Shown: positions 43,513-52,293, counted from the stretch's first letter. The stretch is DNA of 56,537 nt from Candidatus Methanoplasma glyptotermitis (GCA_031267895.1 JAIRYF010000022.1:1-56537); one strand, 5' to 3'. Numbers and translations: made by a program. The notes: generated by a model not told the origin, from the sequence alone.

Positions 43513-43776
43513 GTGATTTCGGACAGAAGCGTGCGCAGGTTATCTCCCAAGGATATGTGTATTCCGTCGGTTTACCAATACATGACATACCGAGCTGAAT
43601 GCAGATTCGGTTCGGTGAATCAGAACCGATCATGCCGGCGGTATTTCCAAAACTAAGAATCAGCCGTTGAGATAGGATAACATCAAACTATTCCTAAACA
43701 TTATGTCAAATGAATTCTAAATGTTATATCAAAACATTCACAAAAGTTATATCAAGTAATACTGGCATAGCGCACT
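43513..43776. other. Intergenic region with phased direct repeats
   Basis: 264 bases between the two DUF4143 genes. The only clear features are the three TTATRTCAA repeats at 43701-43755. Confidence 0.45.
43701..43755 (+). promoter_or_regulatory. Three phased direct repeats upstream of the second DUF4143 gene
   Basis: TTATGTCAA (43701-43709), TTATATCAA (43724-43732) and TTATATCAA (43747-43755) are spaced exactly 23 bases apart, near two helical turns, just before the ATG at 43777. This fits an operator array for a DNA-binding protein. The last one also lies where a TATA box would be. Confidence 0.5.
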
Positions 43777-45060
43777 ATGGTTGAGACCAGAATGATTCCG
43801 GACGAAGAGATACGCAAGCGGTACCGTCCCAGAGTCATAGATTCCAGAGTGTCCAGGTTTCTCAGTGTGTTCGGAGGCGTGCAGATAACCGGATGCAAAT
43901 GGTGCGGTAAGTCATGGACTGGTATCTATCACTCTAAATCATCTGCGTTCATAGGGACAGAAAGCAGCCGCATGGTGGCGGAAGCGGATCCGGAGTTTGT
44001 CCTGAGGGGAGAAGAGCCGCGGCTTATTGACGAATGGCAGGATGTGCCGAATCTCTGGGATGTCGCCCGCATGAATATCGATTTTGCTGCCAGGAAGGGG
44101 ATGTATATCTTTACGGGATCTTCCGTTCCGCCGATAAAATCCACATCTCATACCGGGACCGGGAGGTTCACGGCCCTGACGATGCGCCCGATGTCGCTCT
44201 TCGAATCCGGCGACAGCAATGGTTCCGTCTCGGTATCGGGGCTTTTCGAAGGCAGAGCAGCCGTGTCATCTGTATCCAAAATGAATTACGAAACCGCAGT
44301 CAGACTTATATGCAGGGGCGGATGGCCGGGGGGACTCGCAGCCGGCTTTGACGATGCCCTCCTCATACCCCGGCTTTACCTCGAATCTCTGGTAAATTCG
44401 GATCTCCTGCACATCGACGGCATAAAAAGGAATCCGGAGATCATGAGGAGTCTGCTCAGATCGTTGGCAAGGAACAATGCGACAGCAGTCAAAACACCGG
44501 TGCTGGCCGCAGACATGGCGAAGTGGGATTCATCCGTTTCGGAACAGACAGCAAGAAACTACATCGGTGCCCTCGGAAAAGTGTTTGTAATCGAGGAACA
44601 GCCTGCGTGGACCCCGTCTCTGCGTTCCAGAAAACGCATGCGAACCTCGCCGAAGATGCATTTGGCGGATCCTTCGCTGGCAGCGGCGGCAATGGGTGCC
44701 GGACCCGAAATGATACTCAACGATCCCAAGACTGCAGGGTTCCTGTTCGAATCTCTCTGTTACAGAGACCTGTCGGTATATTCATCGGCTTTCGGCGGCC
44801 GCGTAAGCCACTACCGCGATGACAGCGGACTCGAGGTCGATTCGATAGTGGAGTACGGGGACGGCAGGTGGGGTTCGGTCGAAGTCAGGATCGGCTACAA
44901 AGAGGCGGACAGGGCGGCTGCGAACCTGCTGCGTCTGAAGAACAAACTTGCGGACGAGACAGCCCCGTCCTTCATGATGGTTCTGTGCGCGACGGGAGGT
45001 GCGGCATATATGAGGAAGGACGGTGTGTCGGTGGTGCCCATCGACTGTCTGGGCCCGTAA
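43777..45060 (+). CDS. AAA-type ATPase with DUF4143 domain (copy 2, unusual Walker A)
   Basis: 427 residues, related along its length to the gene at 42247. Here the Walker A is GCKWCGKSW (residues 39-47): the Lys and Ser are kept, but Trp/Cys substitutions lie in the loop and the region after it is shortened. Walker B LIDEWQDV and the sensor IFTGSSVPP are intact. In the C-terminal nuclease-like set, LEVDSIV is kept but the Lys is replaced by Arg (SVEVRIG). The copy may have altered activity. It has its own promoter region with phased repeats, so the pair may be regulated separately. Confidence 0.82.
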   Translation: MVETRMIPDEEIRKRYRPRVIDSRVSRFLSVFGGVQITGCKWCGKSWTGIYHSKSSAFIGTESSRMVAEADPEFVLRGEEPRLIDEWQDVPNLWDVARMNIDFAARKGMYIFTGSSVPPIKSTSHTGTGRFTALTMRPMSLFESGDSNGSVSVSGLFEGRAAVSSVSKMNYETAVRLICRGGWPGGLAAGFDDALLIPRLYLESLVNSDLLHIDGIKRNPEIMRSLLRSLARNNATAVKTPVLAADMAKWDSSVSEQTARNYIGALGKVFVIEEQPAWTPSLRSRKRMRTSPKMHLADPSLAAAAMGAGPEMILNDPKTAGFLFESLCYRDLSVYSSAFGGRVSHYRDDSGLEVDSIVEYGDGRWGSVEVRIGYKEADRAAANLLRLKNKLADETAPSFMMVLCATGGAAYMRKDGVSVVPIDCLGP

Positions 45061-45120
45061 GGTCTCCCGGACGGGTCCAGCACTGCAAAATATTTTATCT
45101 GCACCGAAATATCACGAAGC

Positions 45121-45696
45121 ATGAAGGTCATAGCCCTCAACGGCAGTCCGCGTCTGGTGGGGAATACCGGAAACATCCTGAACGGGATCTTTGACGAGAT
45201 GGAGAAAGAGGGGATAGAGACCGAGCAGATACAGCTGTATTCCGAGAACCTCACGCCGTGCAACGACTGCAGATCGTGCGAGATCAGAGGCGACGGAAGA
45301 TGTATCCTGGAAGACGACAGCCTCAATGATATAGTCGACAGGATGAGGGAGGCAGACGGTCTGATCCTGGCATCTCCGTGCTATTACGGGACATACTCGT
45401 CTCAGATGAAGATTTTTCTGGAACGGGCCGGGATGATACTTGAGACGGGAGACATGGGACTCAGAAGGAAGGTCGGAGGGGCAGTAGTGGTCAATGCCCA
45501 CGAGGGGGGATCCATGGTCTACTCCCAGCTTGTGTACTGGATGCTCAGAAACAAAATGATCGTGTGCGGAAGCACGCCCGCACCGATAGTTGCCGCGCGC
45601 AATTCCCCTCAGTATCTGAACGACAGAGAAGGGATGAAAGGCATACTTAGCCTGGCCGAAGAGATGGCATGGGCAATAACCGATATGAACCGCTGA
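45121..45696 (+). CDS. NADPH-dependent FMN reductase / iron-sulfur flavoprotein
   Basis: 191 residues, flavodoxin-like. MKVIALNGSPRLVGNTGNIL supplies the FMN-phosphate loop, and SPCYYGTYSSQMKIFLERAG the second flavin loop. The cysteines in PCNDCRSCEIRGDGRC (C-x2-C-x2-C-x7-C) resemble the [4Fe-4S] site of the archaeal iron-sulfur flavoproteins (Isf), which use this cluster to reduce oxygen species or quinones. An electron-transfer or oxidative-stress role fits a strict anaerobe. It is a single gene, convergent with the next gene 0 bases away. Confidence 0.85.
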   Translation: MKVIALNGSPRLVGNTGNILNGIFDEMEKEGIETEQIQLYSENLTPCNDCRSCEIRGDGRCILEDDSLNDIVDRMREADGLILASPCYYGTYSSQMKIFLERAGMILETGDMGLRRKVGGAVVVNAHEGGSMVYSQLVYWMLRNKMIVCGSTPAPIVAARNSPQYLNDREGMKGILSLAEEMAWAITDMNR

Positions 45697-46419
45697 TCAA
45701 AAGAAGTAGAATCCGCACCCTTCTTTTATCGATATTCTGGCCACGGCACCCATGCGCTCCAAAGGTCCGCTGTAGCGTCTGACCATCATCTTGCCTTCTT
45801 CCGGAAGGGCTGCACCGAGCACCTCTATTTCTTTCTGCAGAATTTTTGCATCATCCGATGTGTATATCCTGCCGGTTCTGGCACCTTCCGGAACGGATGC
45901 GACTGTTCTGCATCCTCTCTTCCCGGCTATCTCGGGGAGAAGACTGTCGTTCGGTCCGAATGAGCCGATGCATCCTCTTCCTTTATCCCACGACAGATCG
46001 CATCTGAGACACATTTCATTCATTTCATCGAAAGATAACATATCCCAGCCTGTGAGACGGTTCTCTTTTTTGGATGCGGCAAGTACCCTTTCTTTATCTT
46101 CGGCACCGACCCTGTCCATGGCCACCCATCCCGTGCTTACTTTATCTGCCAGGGGCCGGAGAAGATCGATATCCGAATCATTCTTCAGCTTATCTATGTA
46201 TATCGAATCGGCATCGGCACCGATTCTGTTTCTCTTGAGGAACGCACCCCAGTCTCCGACGGCGGATTTCGCGTCTCCGAGCGGCACACGTTCGTCGTAC
46301 TCCGTCATATCTTCCATTCCCGTGAGATCGTCAACGCGGACCCTTAGGACGGTCATCCTCAGATCTCTGCACAGTGCGCTCTTTGCGTCTGTTTCGCATA
46401 TTCCAATACTGATCCCCAT
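45697..46419 (-). CDS. Conserved-looking hypothetical protein
   Basis: About 240 residues from the ATG at 46419, with AAGGTG 9 bases upstream; the open frame continues to 46569 but has no start signal there. Mixed alpha/beta, no membrane helix. Three cysteines (CLRCDLSWDKGRGC) could bind metal. The C-terminal region (VRRYSGPLERMGAVARISIK) resembles a small regulatory or binding domain but is not recognisable. It is divergent from the permease gene, sharing a roughly 270-base upstream region with the GGACATGTTCGTA repeats. Function unknown. Confidence 0.6.
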   Translation of the reverse strand: MGISIGICETDAKSALCRDLRMTVLRVRVDDLTGMEDMTEYDERVPLGDAKSAVGDWGAFLKRNRIGADADSIYIDKLKNDSDIDLLRPLADKVSTGWVAMDRVGAEDKERVLAASKKENRLTGWDMLSFDEMNEMCLRCDLSWDKGRGCIGSFGPNDSLLPEIAGKRGCRTVASVPEGARTGRIYTSDDAKILQKEIEVLGAALPEEGKMMVRRYSGPLERMGAVARISIKEGCGFYFF

Positions 46420-46563
46420 TTGTGTACACCTTCTCTGATCCGCCCGGTATCCTGTGCAACGGACTCCGGAATATAATAAGTTCTTCCGGGTCGGCGGTGT
46501 GCGCAGCGGTCCCCGAGGTATCGTTACGGATACCGGAATACCGTTCCCGTTCCGCAGTACGCA

Positions 46564-46615
46564 GGACATGTTCGTATATTGTTACCAGCAAAAATGTAGG
46601 CTGGACATGTTCGTA
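46564..46615. promoter_or_regulatory. Paired GGACATGTTCGTA direct repeats
   Basis: Identical 13-base copies at 46564-46576 and 46603-46615 are spaced 39 bases apart in the region between the divergent hypothetical gene and the permease. Each contains the palindromic core ACATGT. They are candidate operators for the permease-methyltransferase transcript. Confidence 0.45.
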
Positions 46616-46685
46616 AAAATGGTTTAGAACGGTACACAGCCTCTGTTGTCCACAGCCGTCCGGGAACGGCAAAGGAGGCGAAACA

Positions 46686-48122
46686 ATTAGCGACAATGAA
46701 CTGACTGGAAGGGTAGGAGGAAAGAAACTCTTCATTTTGGGAACTTCTTCGATCATGGGGCCATGGCTCATACTGACTTCACAATGGATAGGTTATACGG
46801 GAGCGTCGGTGACTCTCGCATTTGTGCTCTGCGGACTGCTGTGCATACCGATAGCCCTGTGCTACGGAGAACTTGCCGGTATGTTCAAGAGCAAAGGAGG
46901 ATCGTACGAATACGTAAGGACTGCATACAACCGAGAGGCCGGATACTGGGTTTCATGGACCACTATGTTCACGTACATAGTGCTCATATGTTTCCAGATA
47001 ATCTGTGTCACGATGCTTACTCAGTATCTCATGGGCGAAGAATTTTCCAAAATGGTTGTGGTAGGGATCGCGGTCGCGCTTATGATCCTCATGACAGTGC
47101 TCAACACCCGCAATCTGTCCGTGGCCACATCTCTGCAGGTTATCATGTTCTTCGTGCTGATCGCATCGGGGTTCGTGGCGATGGTGCTCTTCATAACGAA
47201 CGGGGCTTTCAGTCTGGACAATATGGGTCCGTTCTTCCAGAACGGGATGATGGGGCACAATGATATCATAGGCATGGATGCCGGGTTCCTGCTCGCAATA
47301 GCCGCACTCGTGACTATGTTCTTTGGATTTGAACTCATACCGCAGTTCGCCGGCGAGGCGGACTACCCTGCCAACAAGCACTGGAAACTTATGATCGGAG
47401 GAATACTTTTCGTCATTGCCTTCGATGCCATGATATGCTTTGCCGAGATAGGCATGCAGTCTCCGGATCCAAGCATGACGTCGTTTGAATACATCTCCGG
47501 TCTTTATGCCGGTAACGGAATGGTAAGTGCAGTCCTGGCGGAGATATACGTCGGTCCGTGGCTCCACTATCTGGTGGCTGCGGCAAATTTCTGCGCAATG
47601 GGATGCGGTCTTATCGGGTTCTGGATGGGTGCTTCGCGTATTCTCCACTCGATGGGCAAATCAGGTTCTCTGCCGAGAATGTTCGGCAAGGCCAACAAGC
47701 GCGGCATGCCTTCCGTAGGCAACTATTTCGTGCTTATGATGGTTTTCATCCTTGTGATGATTGCACTGTCAGGACCCGCATGGATAAACGCCACATTCAG
47801 TCTCATGGCGCTCGGAGTGGGATTCACCTACTTCGGAGTATCAATGGCTTTCCTGAAGATAAGCAAAGATCATCCGAATGCCTCCAGGCCGTGGAAGGCA
47901 CCGGGAAGGAAAGTCATAGGGTATGTTGCCGCCGCGTCATCGCTGTTCATGGTGGTTATGATGGTTTACACCGTTGTGAACGCGGCCATTAACGGCGATC
48001 CGACGATGGCAATAATGGCATTGGTGTTCTTCGGGATAATCGGCGTTATAAGATACCTGATGAAGAGAGATATGTCAGTGAACCCCGACAGGTATGTGGA
48101 GGATACCGTCGAGTTCGACTGA
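46686..48122 (+). CDS. APC-family amino acid/amine permease with apparent ATT start
   Basis: About 478 residues with about 12 hydrophobic helices. The first helix region, GKKLFILGTSSIMGPWL, and the later LCYGELAGMFKSKGGSYEYV segment are typical of amino acid-polyamine-organocation transporters. The frame downstream of a TAA at 46614-46616 has no ATG, GTG or TTG until a TTG at 46737, which would cut into the first conserved helix. An ATT at 46686 has a perfect GGAGG (46674-46678) 7 bases upstream and gives ISDNELTGRVGGKKLF, so I use it. An ATG-to-ATT error is possible. The methyltransferase gene follows 40 bases downstream, and the substrate may be the methylated compound it demethylates. Confidence 0.85.
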   Translation: MSDNELTGRVGGKKLFILGTSSIMGPWLILTSQWIGYTGASVTLAFVLCGLLCIPIALCYGELAGMFKSKGGSYEYVRTAYNREAGYWVSWTTMFTYIVLICFQIICVTMLTQYLMGEEFSKMVVVGIAVALMILMTVLNTRNLSVATSLQVIMFFVLIASGFVAMVLFITNGAFSLDNMGPFFQNGMMGHNDIIGMDAGFLLAIAALVTMFFGFELIPQFAGEADYPANKHWKLMIGGILFVIAFDAMICFAEIGMQSPDPSMTSFEYISGLYAGNGMVSAVLAEIYVGPWLHYLVAAANFCAMGCGLIGFWMGASRILHSMGKSGSLPRMFGKANKRGMPSVGNYFVLMMVFILVMIALSGPAWINATFSLMALGVGFTYFGVSMAFLKISKDHPNASRPWKAPGRKVIGYVAAASSLFMVVMMVYTVVNAAINGDPTMAIMALVFFGIIGVIRYLMKRDMSVNPDRYVEDTVEFD

Positions 48123-48162
48123 CAGAGAAAACAGCACAAACAGCAAAACAACAAGTGATACA

Positions 48163-49179
48163 ATGACCACATCAAAAGAATTGATTGAAAAGGCACTGAA
48201 GAGAGAAGAGGTCGAGAGGATACCGTTCTGTGCACCGTTTCAGGGATATTGGGCTCTGGGACTGGAGGGTGTGCGGGTTATGGATTCCATAAACAAACCG
48301 AAACTGGCTGCGGAGGCACAATACCGGGCGGTAGATGAATGCCACTTAGACGGAGTGGAGGTGATGTGGGACTGGCTTCTCCCGGCGGAAGCGATGGGAT
48401 GCAAAGTCAAGATACCGGAGTTCGGCACAATACCGACAGTTTCCCATGTGGTGAACGGGCCGGAGGACCTTGACAGACTCTCCCTGCCGGACGTGAAGAA
48501 CTTCTACCGCTTCAAAGCGGCGAAAGAAACAGCGGCCCATATGGCGGAGAAACTCGGAAAGGATCACTTCCTGATGGCATCTCTGCTTTCCCCCTTTACC
48601 CTGGCCGGAGAGATGAGAGGAGTGGACAATCTCATGATGGATACGTTCATGGATGAGGATTTTGTGCATGCTCTGATCAAGAAGTCCCTGGAGATCACCG
48701 AAGCCTTCGCCGAGGAGATTCTGACATGGGACATCGATGCCGTGATAATCTGCGATCCCACCGCATCCGGCGACCTGATATCTTCTGCCGACTACATCAA
48801 GTACTCCAAAACTGTGATGCAGCACCTCGGCTCTGTTATAAGGAAGTCGGGGAAGTACCACATAAACCACATATGCGGAGATACCAGCGACCGTATGGAC
48901 ATAGTCGCGGACACGGGATGCGCGGCATTCTCCGTCGATGTCCAGGTGGATGTAGGCAATGCTGTATCCAGGATGAAGGACAGAATGGCCATCATCGGGA
49001 ACATAAACCCCGCGAAGACACTGTTCAGCGGCACTCCGGACGATGTCCGTGCAGAGACAAAAGACTGCCTGGAGAAAGGCGGCAGGCGCGGTTATTTGCT
49101 GGGGTCCGGATGCGATATACCGGTTGGGGCCAAGCTTGAGAATGTGCGTGCGATGTCTGACATCTTCATGAACTTCTGA
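48163..49179 (+). CDS. Corrinoid protein:coenzyme M methyltransferase (MtaA/MtbA family)
   Basis: 338 residues of the uroporphyrinogen-decarboxylase-like fold. The zinc-binding set is visible: H-x-C in NHICGDTSDR (about residues 236-238) and the distal Cys in LGSGCDIP (about 317), as in MtaA/MtbA. These enzymes move the methyl group from a methylated corrinoid protein to coenzyme M in methylotrophic methanogenesis. The frame is open back to 48094, but the ATG at 48163 gives the family N-terminus. The gene follows an APC permease with a 40-base gap, suggesting uptake coupled to use of a methylated amine or similar compound; the substrate is not shown by the sequence. No substrate-specific methyltransferase or corrinoid protein is nearby. 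Confidence 0.88.
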   Translation: MTTSKELIEKALKREEVERIPFCAPFQGYWALGLEGVRVMDSINKPKLAAEAQYRAVDECHLDGVEVMWDWLLPAEAMGCKVKIPEFGTIPTVSHVVNGPEDLDRLSLPDVKNFYRFKAAKETAAHMAEKLGKDHFLMASLLSPFTLAGEMRGVDNLMMDTFMDEDFVHALIKKSLEITEAFAEEILTWDIDAVIICDPTASGDLISSADYIKYSKTVMQHLGSVIRKSGKYHINHICGDTSDRMDIVADTGCAAFSVDVQVDVGNAVSRMKDRMAIIGNINPAKTLFSGTPDDVRAETKDCLEKGGRRGYLLGSGCDIPVGAKLENVRAMSDIFMNF

Positions 49180-49216
49180 CCTCCTTTCAAACTTTTTCCC
49201 GCCTCTTAGGGGGCGG

Positions 49217-49906
49217 TTACCAATACTTATTCCGGCCGACGATGCTGTTGCGGCCCTGAAGGACATGCTGATTCATTATTTTCCTTTCGGCATTCCGGAG
49301 TGTCACATCCAGCGTGGACTTGGAACACCCCATTATCCTGCAGAGACCGTCTATGTTGATCTTTCTGGGAACTTCATAATATCCGTTTTCTATGGCTACC
49401 CTGACGGCCTCCTCCTGTCTGTCGGAGAGAAGAGTTGCAAGATTTGCATTTATGGTGGATTTTCGTCTGACTGACACTCCGATTTCCCCAAGTCTCTCAA
49501 TGAGATTCCTGACACGTTCCGCATTCGGACTCACGATGGTCCAGCAGATATCATCACCGTCTTCCATTACGGCGGAGGTCACAAGACAGCCTGACTCGGA
49601 AAGTATTCTGGATATCTGGCAGTTGTTGTTCATGACTATCGCAATGAGCTGGTGGCTCGAGATCCTGTCGATGGTACATTCGCCGCGGGCATCGAAATAG
49701 GAAAGACGATCCGTGATATCATCAGAGAGAATGCCGTCAGGATCCGTTATTCTGATCATCGAACATCCGCCGTCGTTTGCCAGACAAGTGCACTGTATAA
49801 CTTCCAGTCTTGTTCCGGTATCAGGCCGCCTTATCTGTTCGGGCATGAGTTCGAAGCAGGAATTACCCCCGCTGGACTCGTTTACGACAAGCTTAACGTA
49901 ATACAT
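49217..49906 (-). CDS. HTH_10 (bacterio-opsin activator-like) transcription regulator
   Basis: About 229 residues from the ATG at 49906. The C-terminal HTH_10 domain (about residues 165-220) shows LSDRQEEAVRVAIENGYYEV, PRKINIDGLCRIMGCSKSTL and RNAERKIM, the archaeal HTH_10 pattern. The N-terminal 150 residues form a sensor-like domain with several cysteines (CLANDGGCSMIRI), possibly ligand or metal binding. The frame is open to 50131, but the TATA-like AACCTATATACTCT near 50009-49996 and the family length favour 49906. It lies downstream of and convergent to the methyltransferase gene and may control that locus (inference). Confidence 0.78.
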   Translation of the reverse strand: MYYVKLVVNESSGGNSCFELMPEQIRRPDTGTRLEVIQCTCLANDGGCSMIRITDPDGILSDDITDRLSYFDARGECTIDRISSHQLIAIVMNNNCQISRILSESGCLVTSAVMEDGDDICWTIVSPNAERVRNLIERLGEIGVSVRRKSTINANLATLLSDRQEEAVRVAIENGYYEVPRKINIDGLCRIMGCSKSTLDVTLRNAERKIMNQHVLQGRNSIVGRNKYW

Positions 49907-50134
49907 GTCACAACCCAATAGGAACATCCAGCCGGATTTCGGACAGCGCGGCCTGCCGATCCGAGGTCGTTTATTCCCCGGCCGCCGATGCATTGCAGAG
50001 TATATAGGTTTACTCTCCGCTGTGATGTCTGTCGGTCTGCGGTCCCCAAACCCCGGAATAATTCCGTATTTACCGGAAATGATCGGGTGTTTCAGGCGAA
50101 AGTATGAAAACTGCCGGGGACATGATACCATACA

Positions 50135-50626
50135 ATGGCAGACATAAGGGTCAGGAAAAGAAAGAGGATGAGAGGGAAGGATATCAAAGCGATTTCATCC
50201 GAACTGGAAGCTGCTCTCGGGGTGCGGATATTCACGGAGGACGACCCGGTGGATATGGCAGAAAGTTCCGATTTTGATTTGCTGTTCGTAGGCGGTGATA
50301 TCCTCGGTCTCGTATACGGCGGAAGACCGTTCCTGACGGTGAGAGGTGTGATCAGGTACAAACCGGCAAAAAGATTCGTCACCGTGGATATGGGAGCGGT
50401 TCCGTTCATAACAAACGGGGCAGACTGCATGGGTCCGGGTATAATTGAGGCAGATGATCAGATATGCCCCGGGGACTTGGTTTGGATAAGGGATGTCAGG
50501 AACAAAATGCCTTTGGCCATAGGCATTTCGGAAAGAAGCGGAGAGGAACTTATGCAAAAAAAGCCGGGCAAGGCGATAAAGAATATCCATAATGTCGGAG
50601 ACAGACTCTGGAAGTCCGGAGAGTAA
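50135..50626 (+). CDS. PUA-domain RNA-binding protein
   Basis: 163 residues. A basic N-terminus (IRVRKRKRMRGKD) precedes an archaeal pre-PUA region, and residues about 75-150 form a PUA domain (FVTVDMGAVPFITNGADCMG, GPGIIEADDQICPGDLVWIR, ISERSG). The pattern resembles MCT-1/Tma20-type proteins that bind the small ribosomal subunit or tRNA during initiation. It is the first gene of a run with SepF and an HD hydrolase. The sepF ATG lies 35 bases inside its 3' end. Confidence 0.82.
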   Translation: MADIRVRKRKRMRGKDIKAISSELEAALGVRIFTEDDPVDMAESSDFDLLFVGGDILGLVYGGRPFLTVRGVIRYKPAKRFVTVDMGAVPFITNGADCMGPGIIEADDQICPGDLVWIRDVRNKMPLAIGISERSGEELMQKKPGKAIKNIHNVGDRLWKSGE

Positions 50627-50978
50627 GGAATTGTTCGGCAGAAAGACAGAGGAACGCAGAGAGAAGGTGTTCATAGATCTGAACGAGTATGGCGAACCGA
50701 TCTGTGTGCCGTCCGAAGCAGGGATCAAAGTCATGGAGATAACGTCACACAGAGATCTGAAGCCGGTTGAGGATATGGCCCGCAGAGGAAACATACTGAT
50801 ACTGGATTTCTCAAGGTTTGCCGAAGGGGACGTTGCCAAGAAAGAGACCGCAAAGCGTCTGTCGGGTGTCGCAAAGGACATAAACGGAGCATTTGCCGAA
50901 CCATCGGACAGGCTGATGATACTCAGCCCGAACGGACTTAAAATAGACCGATGCAAAATAATGCACAGAGAGGGATGA
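50592..50978 (+). CDS. sepF: Archaeal SepF cell-division protein
   Basis: 128 residues. The core VMEITSHRDLKPVEDMARRG, NILILDFSRFAEGDVAKK and DRLMILSPNGLKI match the archaeal SepF domain, which anchors the FtsZ ring to the membrane. The N-terminal 30 residues are charged, so the membrane-targeting helix found in some SepF proteins is not obvious. The gene overlaps the PUA gene by 35 bases and precedes the HD hydrolase by 1 base. FtsZ itself is not in the window. Placement with an RNA-binding protein suggests coordination of growth and division (inference). Confidence 0.88.
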   Translation: MSETDSGSPESKELFGRKTEERREKVFIDLNEYGEPICVPSEAGIKVMEITSHRDLKPVEDMARRGNILILDFSRFAEGDVAKKETAKRLSGVAKDINGAFAEPSDRLMILSPNGLKIDRCKIMHREG

Positions 50979-50979
50979 T

Positions 50980-52293
50980 ATGTCGGAACAGTACAAAGTC
51001 ATCCATGACCCGATACACGGCAGCATAAGGGTTGACGAACCGTTTCTGACGATATTGGACAGGCCGGAGATGCAGAGACTCAGATCGGTCAGACAGCTGG
51101 GACTTGGCAGCATGGTTTTTCCCGGGGCTAATCACACAAGGTTCGAGCACTCTTTGGGTGTTTACCATCTTGCCGGGAGAATGGCATCGTCCGTAGGACT
51201 CTCCGAAGAAGATTCGATGGCCGTCAGAGCGGCGGGGCTGCTGCACGATATCTGCCACACTCCTTTCTCCCATGCCACCGAAGAGATATTCGAAAATGCC
51301 GCCGGGACAGACCACATGGGGATGGCGGAGAAATTCATAAAGGGGAAGATAAGAACGCACTGCGAAAGAGACGACGATCTGTTCGGAGACGCAGTTCCGA
51401 TATCGGAGATCCTGGAAAACAGCGGTATATCCCCGGACACGGTATGCAGTCTCATAATGCACCATGAGGCAAAGGGAGAAAGTTTTGATTTATTCTCCGG
51501 CGGCAGGAGACCGGATCACTTTTCACCAAAGGATTTTGTTCACCAGATAATACACGGGCCGGTCGACGCAGACCAGATGGACTATCTTGAGAGGGATGCT
51601 CATTACACCGGCGTGACTCACGGGAAAGTGGACATAGACAGACTGATAGGCACGATGAAAGTACATAACAGCAGGATCATGATCGAGAAAGGGGGGACTG
51701 CCGCGGCCGAAGGCCTGATGGTGGCCAGATCTCTGATGTACTCTTCTGTCTACTACCACAGAACAGTCAGAATAGTCAGAATGATGCTGCTTAAGTCTAT
51801 CGAGGCATCGTCTTTGGAAGTCGGCAGAATTTATCTTTGGAATGACGGGGATCTGATGAATTATCTGATGGAAGAGAGGGGAACGCCGTCAAGAATAGCA
51901 AGGTCTCTCCGGAACAGGATACTCTACAAAAAAGTTATAACGAAATTCACCGAAGATACATCCGATGAACTGTCTTCCCGGCTTTCGGAGTTCACCGAGT
52001 ACGGGAAAAGGAAGCAGCTGGAAACGGAGATCGCCGACCGTGCCGGAGTAAGTGTCTCGGATGTGGCGGTAGATATGCCCCCGAGACACATCCTGCTTTC
52101 CAGCATGAACATAGGCAAGACAGACGTTCCGATACTGGATCCCGAGGGCAGAGTAAGATCGCTCACCAGACTGTCGCCGGTGGCAAAGGCCCTCCAGTCC
52201 AGGGACACATTCGGGTGGTCTCTGATGATCGCCTCGCCCGAAGAACATAAAGATGCAGTATACAAAGCATCCAAGAAGATTCTCAGCCTTTGA
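50980..52293 (+). CDS. HD-domain dNTP triphosphohydrolase-like protein (SAMHD1/YdhJ family)
   Basis: 437 residues. The HD set is FEHSLGV (H57), LLHDICHTPFSH (H89-D90) and DQMDYLERDA (third Asp group), the pattern of the SAMHD1/dGTPase group. QRLRSVRQLG near residue 32 is the substrate-contact segment typical of these proteins. A C-terminal region of about 150 residues follows. Such enzymes lower dNTP pools or hydrolyse nucleotide derivatives. It follows sepF with a 1-base gap (stop TGA then ATATG) and its last 11 bases overlap the end of rtcB on the opposite strand. Confidence 0.88.
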   Translation: MSEQYKVIHDPIHGSIRVDEPFLTILDRPEMQRLRSVRQLGLGSMVFPGANHTRFEHSLGVYHLAGRMASSVGLSEEDSMAVRAAGLLHDICHTPFSHATEEIFENAAGTDHMGMAEKFIKGKIRTHCERDDDLFGDAVPISEILENSGISPDTVCSLIMHHEAKGESFDLFSGGRRPDHFSPKDFVHQIIHGPVDADQMDYLERDAHYTGVTHGKVDIDRLIGTMKVHNSRIMIEKGGTAAAEGLMVARSLMYSSVYYHRTVRIVRMMLLKSIEASSLEVGRIYLWNDGDLMNYLMEERGTPSRIARSLRNRILYKKVITKFTEDTSDELSSRLSEFTEYGKRKQLETEIADRAGVSVSDVAVDMPPRHILLSSMNIGKTDVPILDPEGRVRSLTRLSPVAKALQSRDTFGWSLMIASPEEHKDAVYKASKKILSL

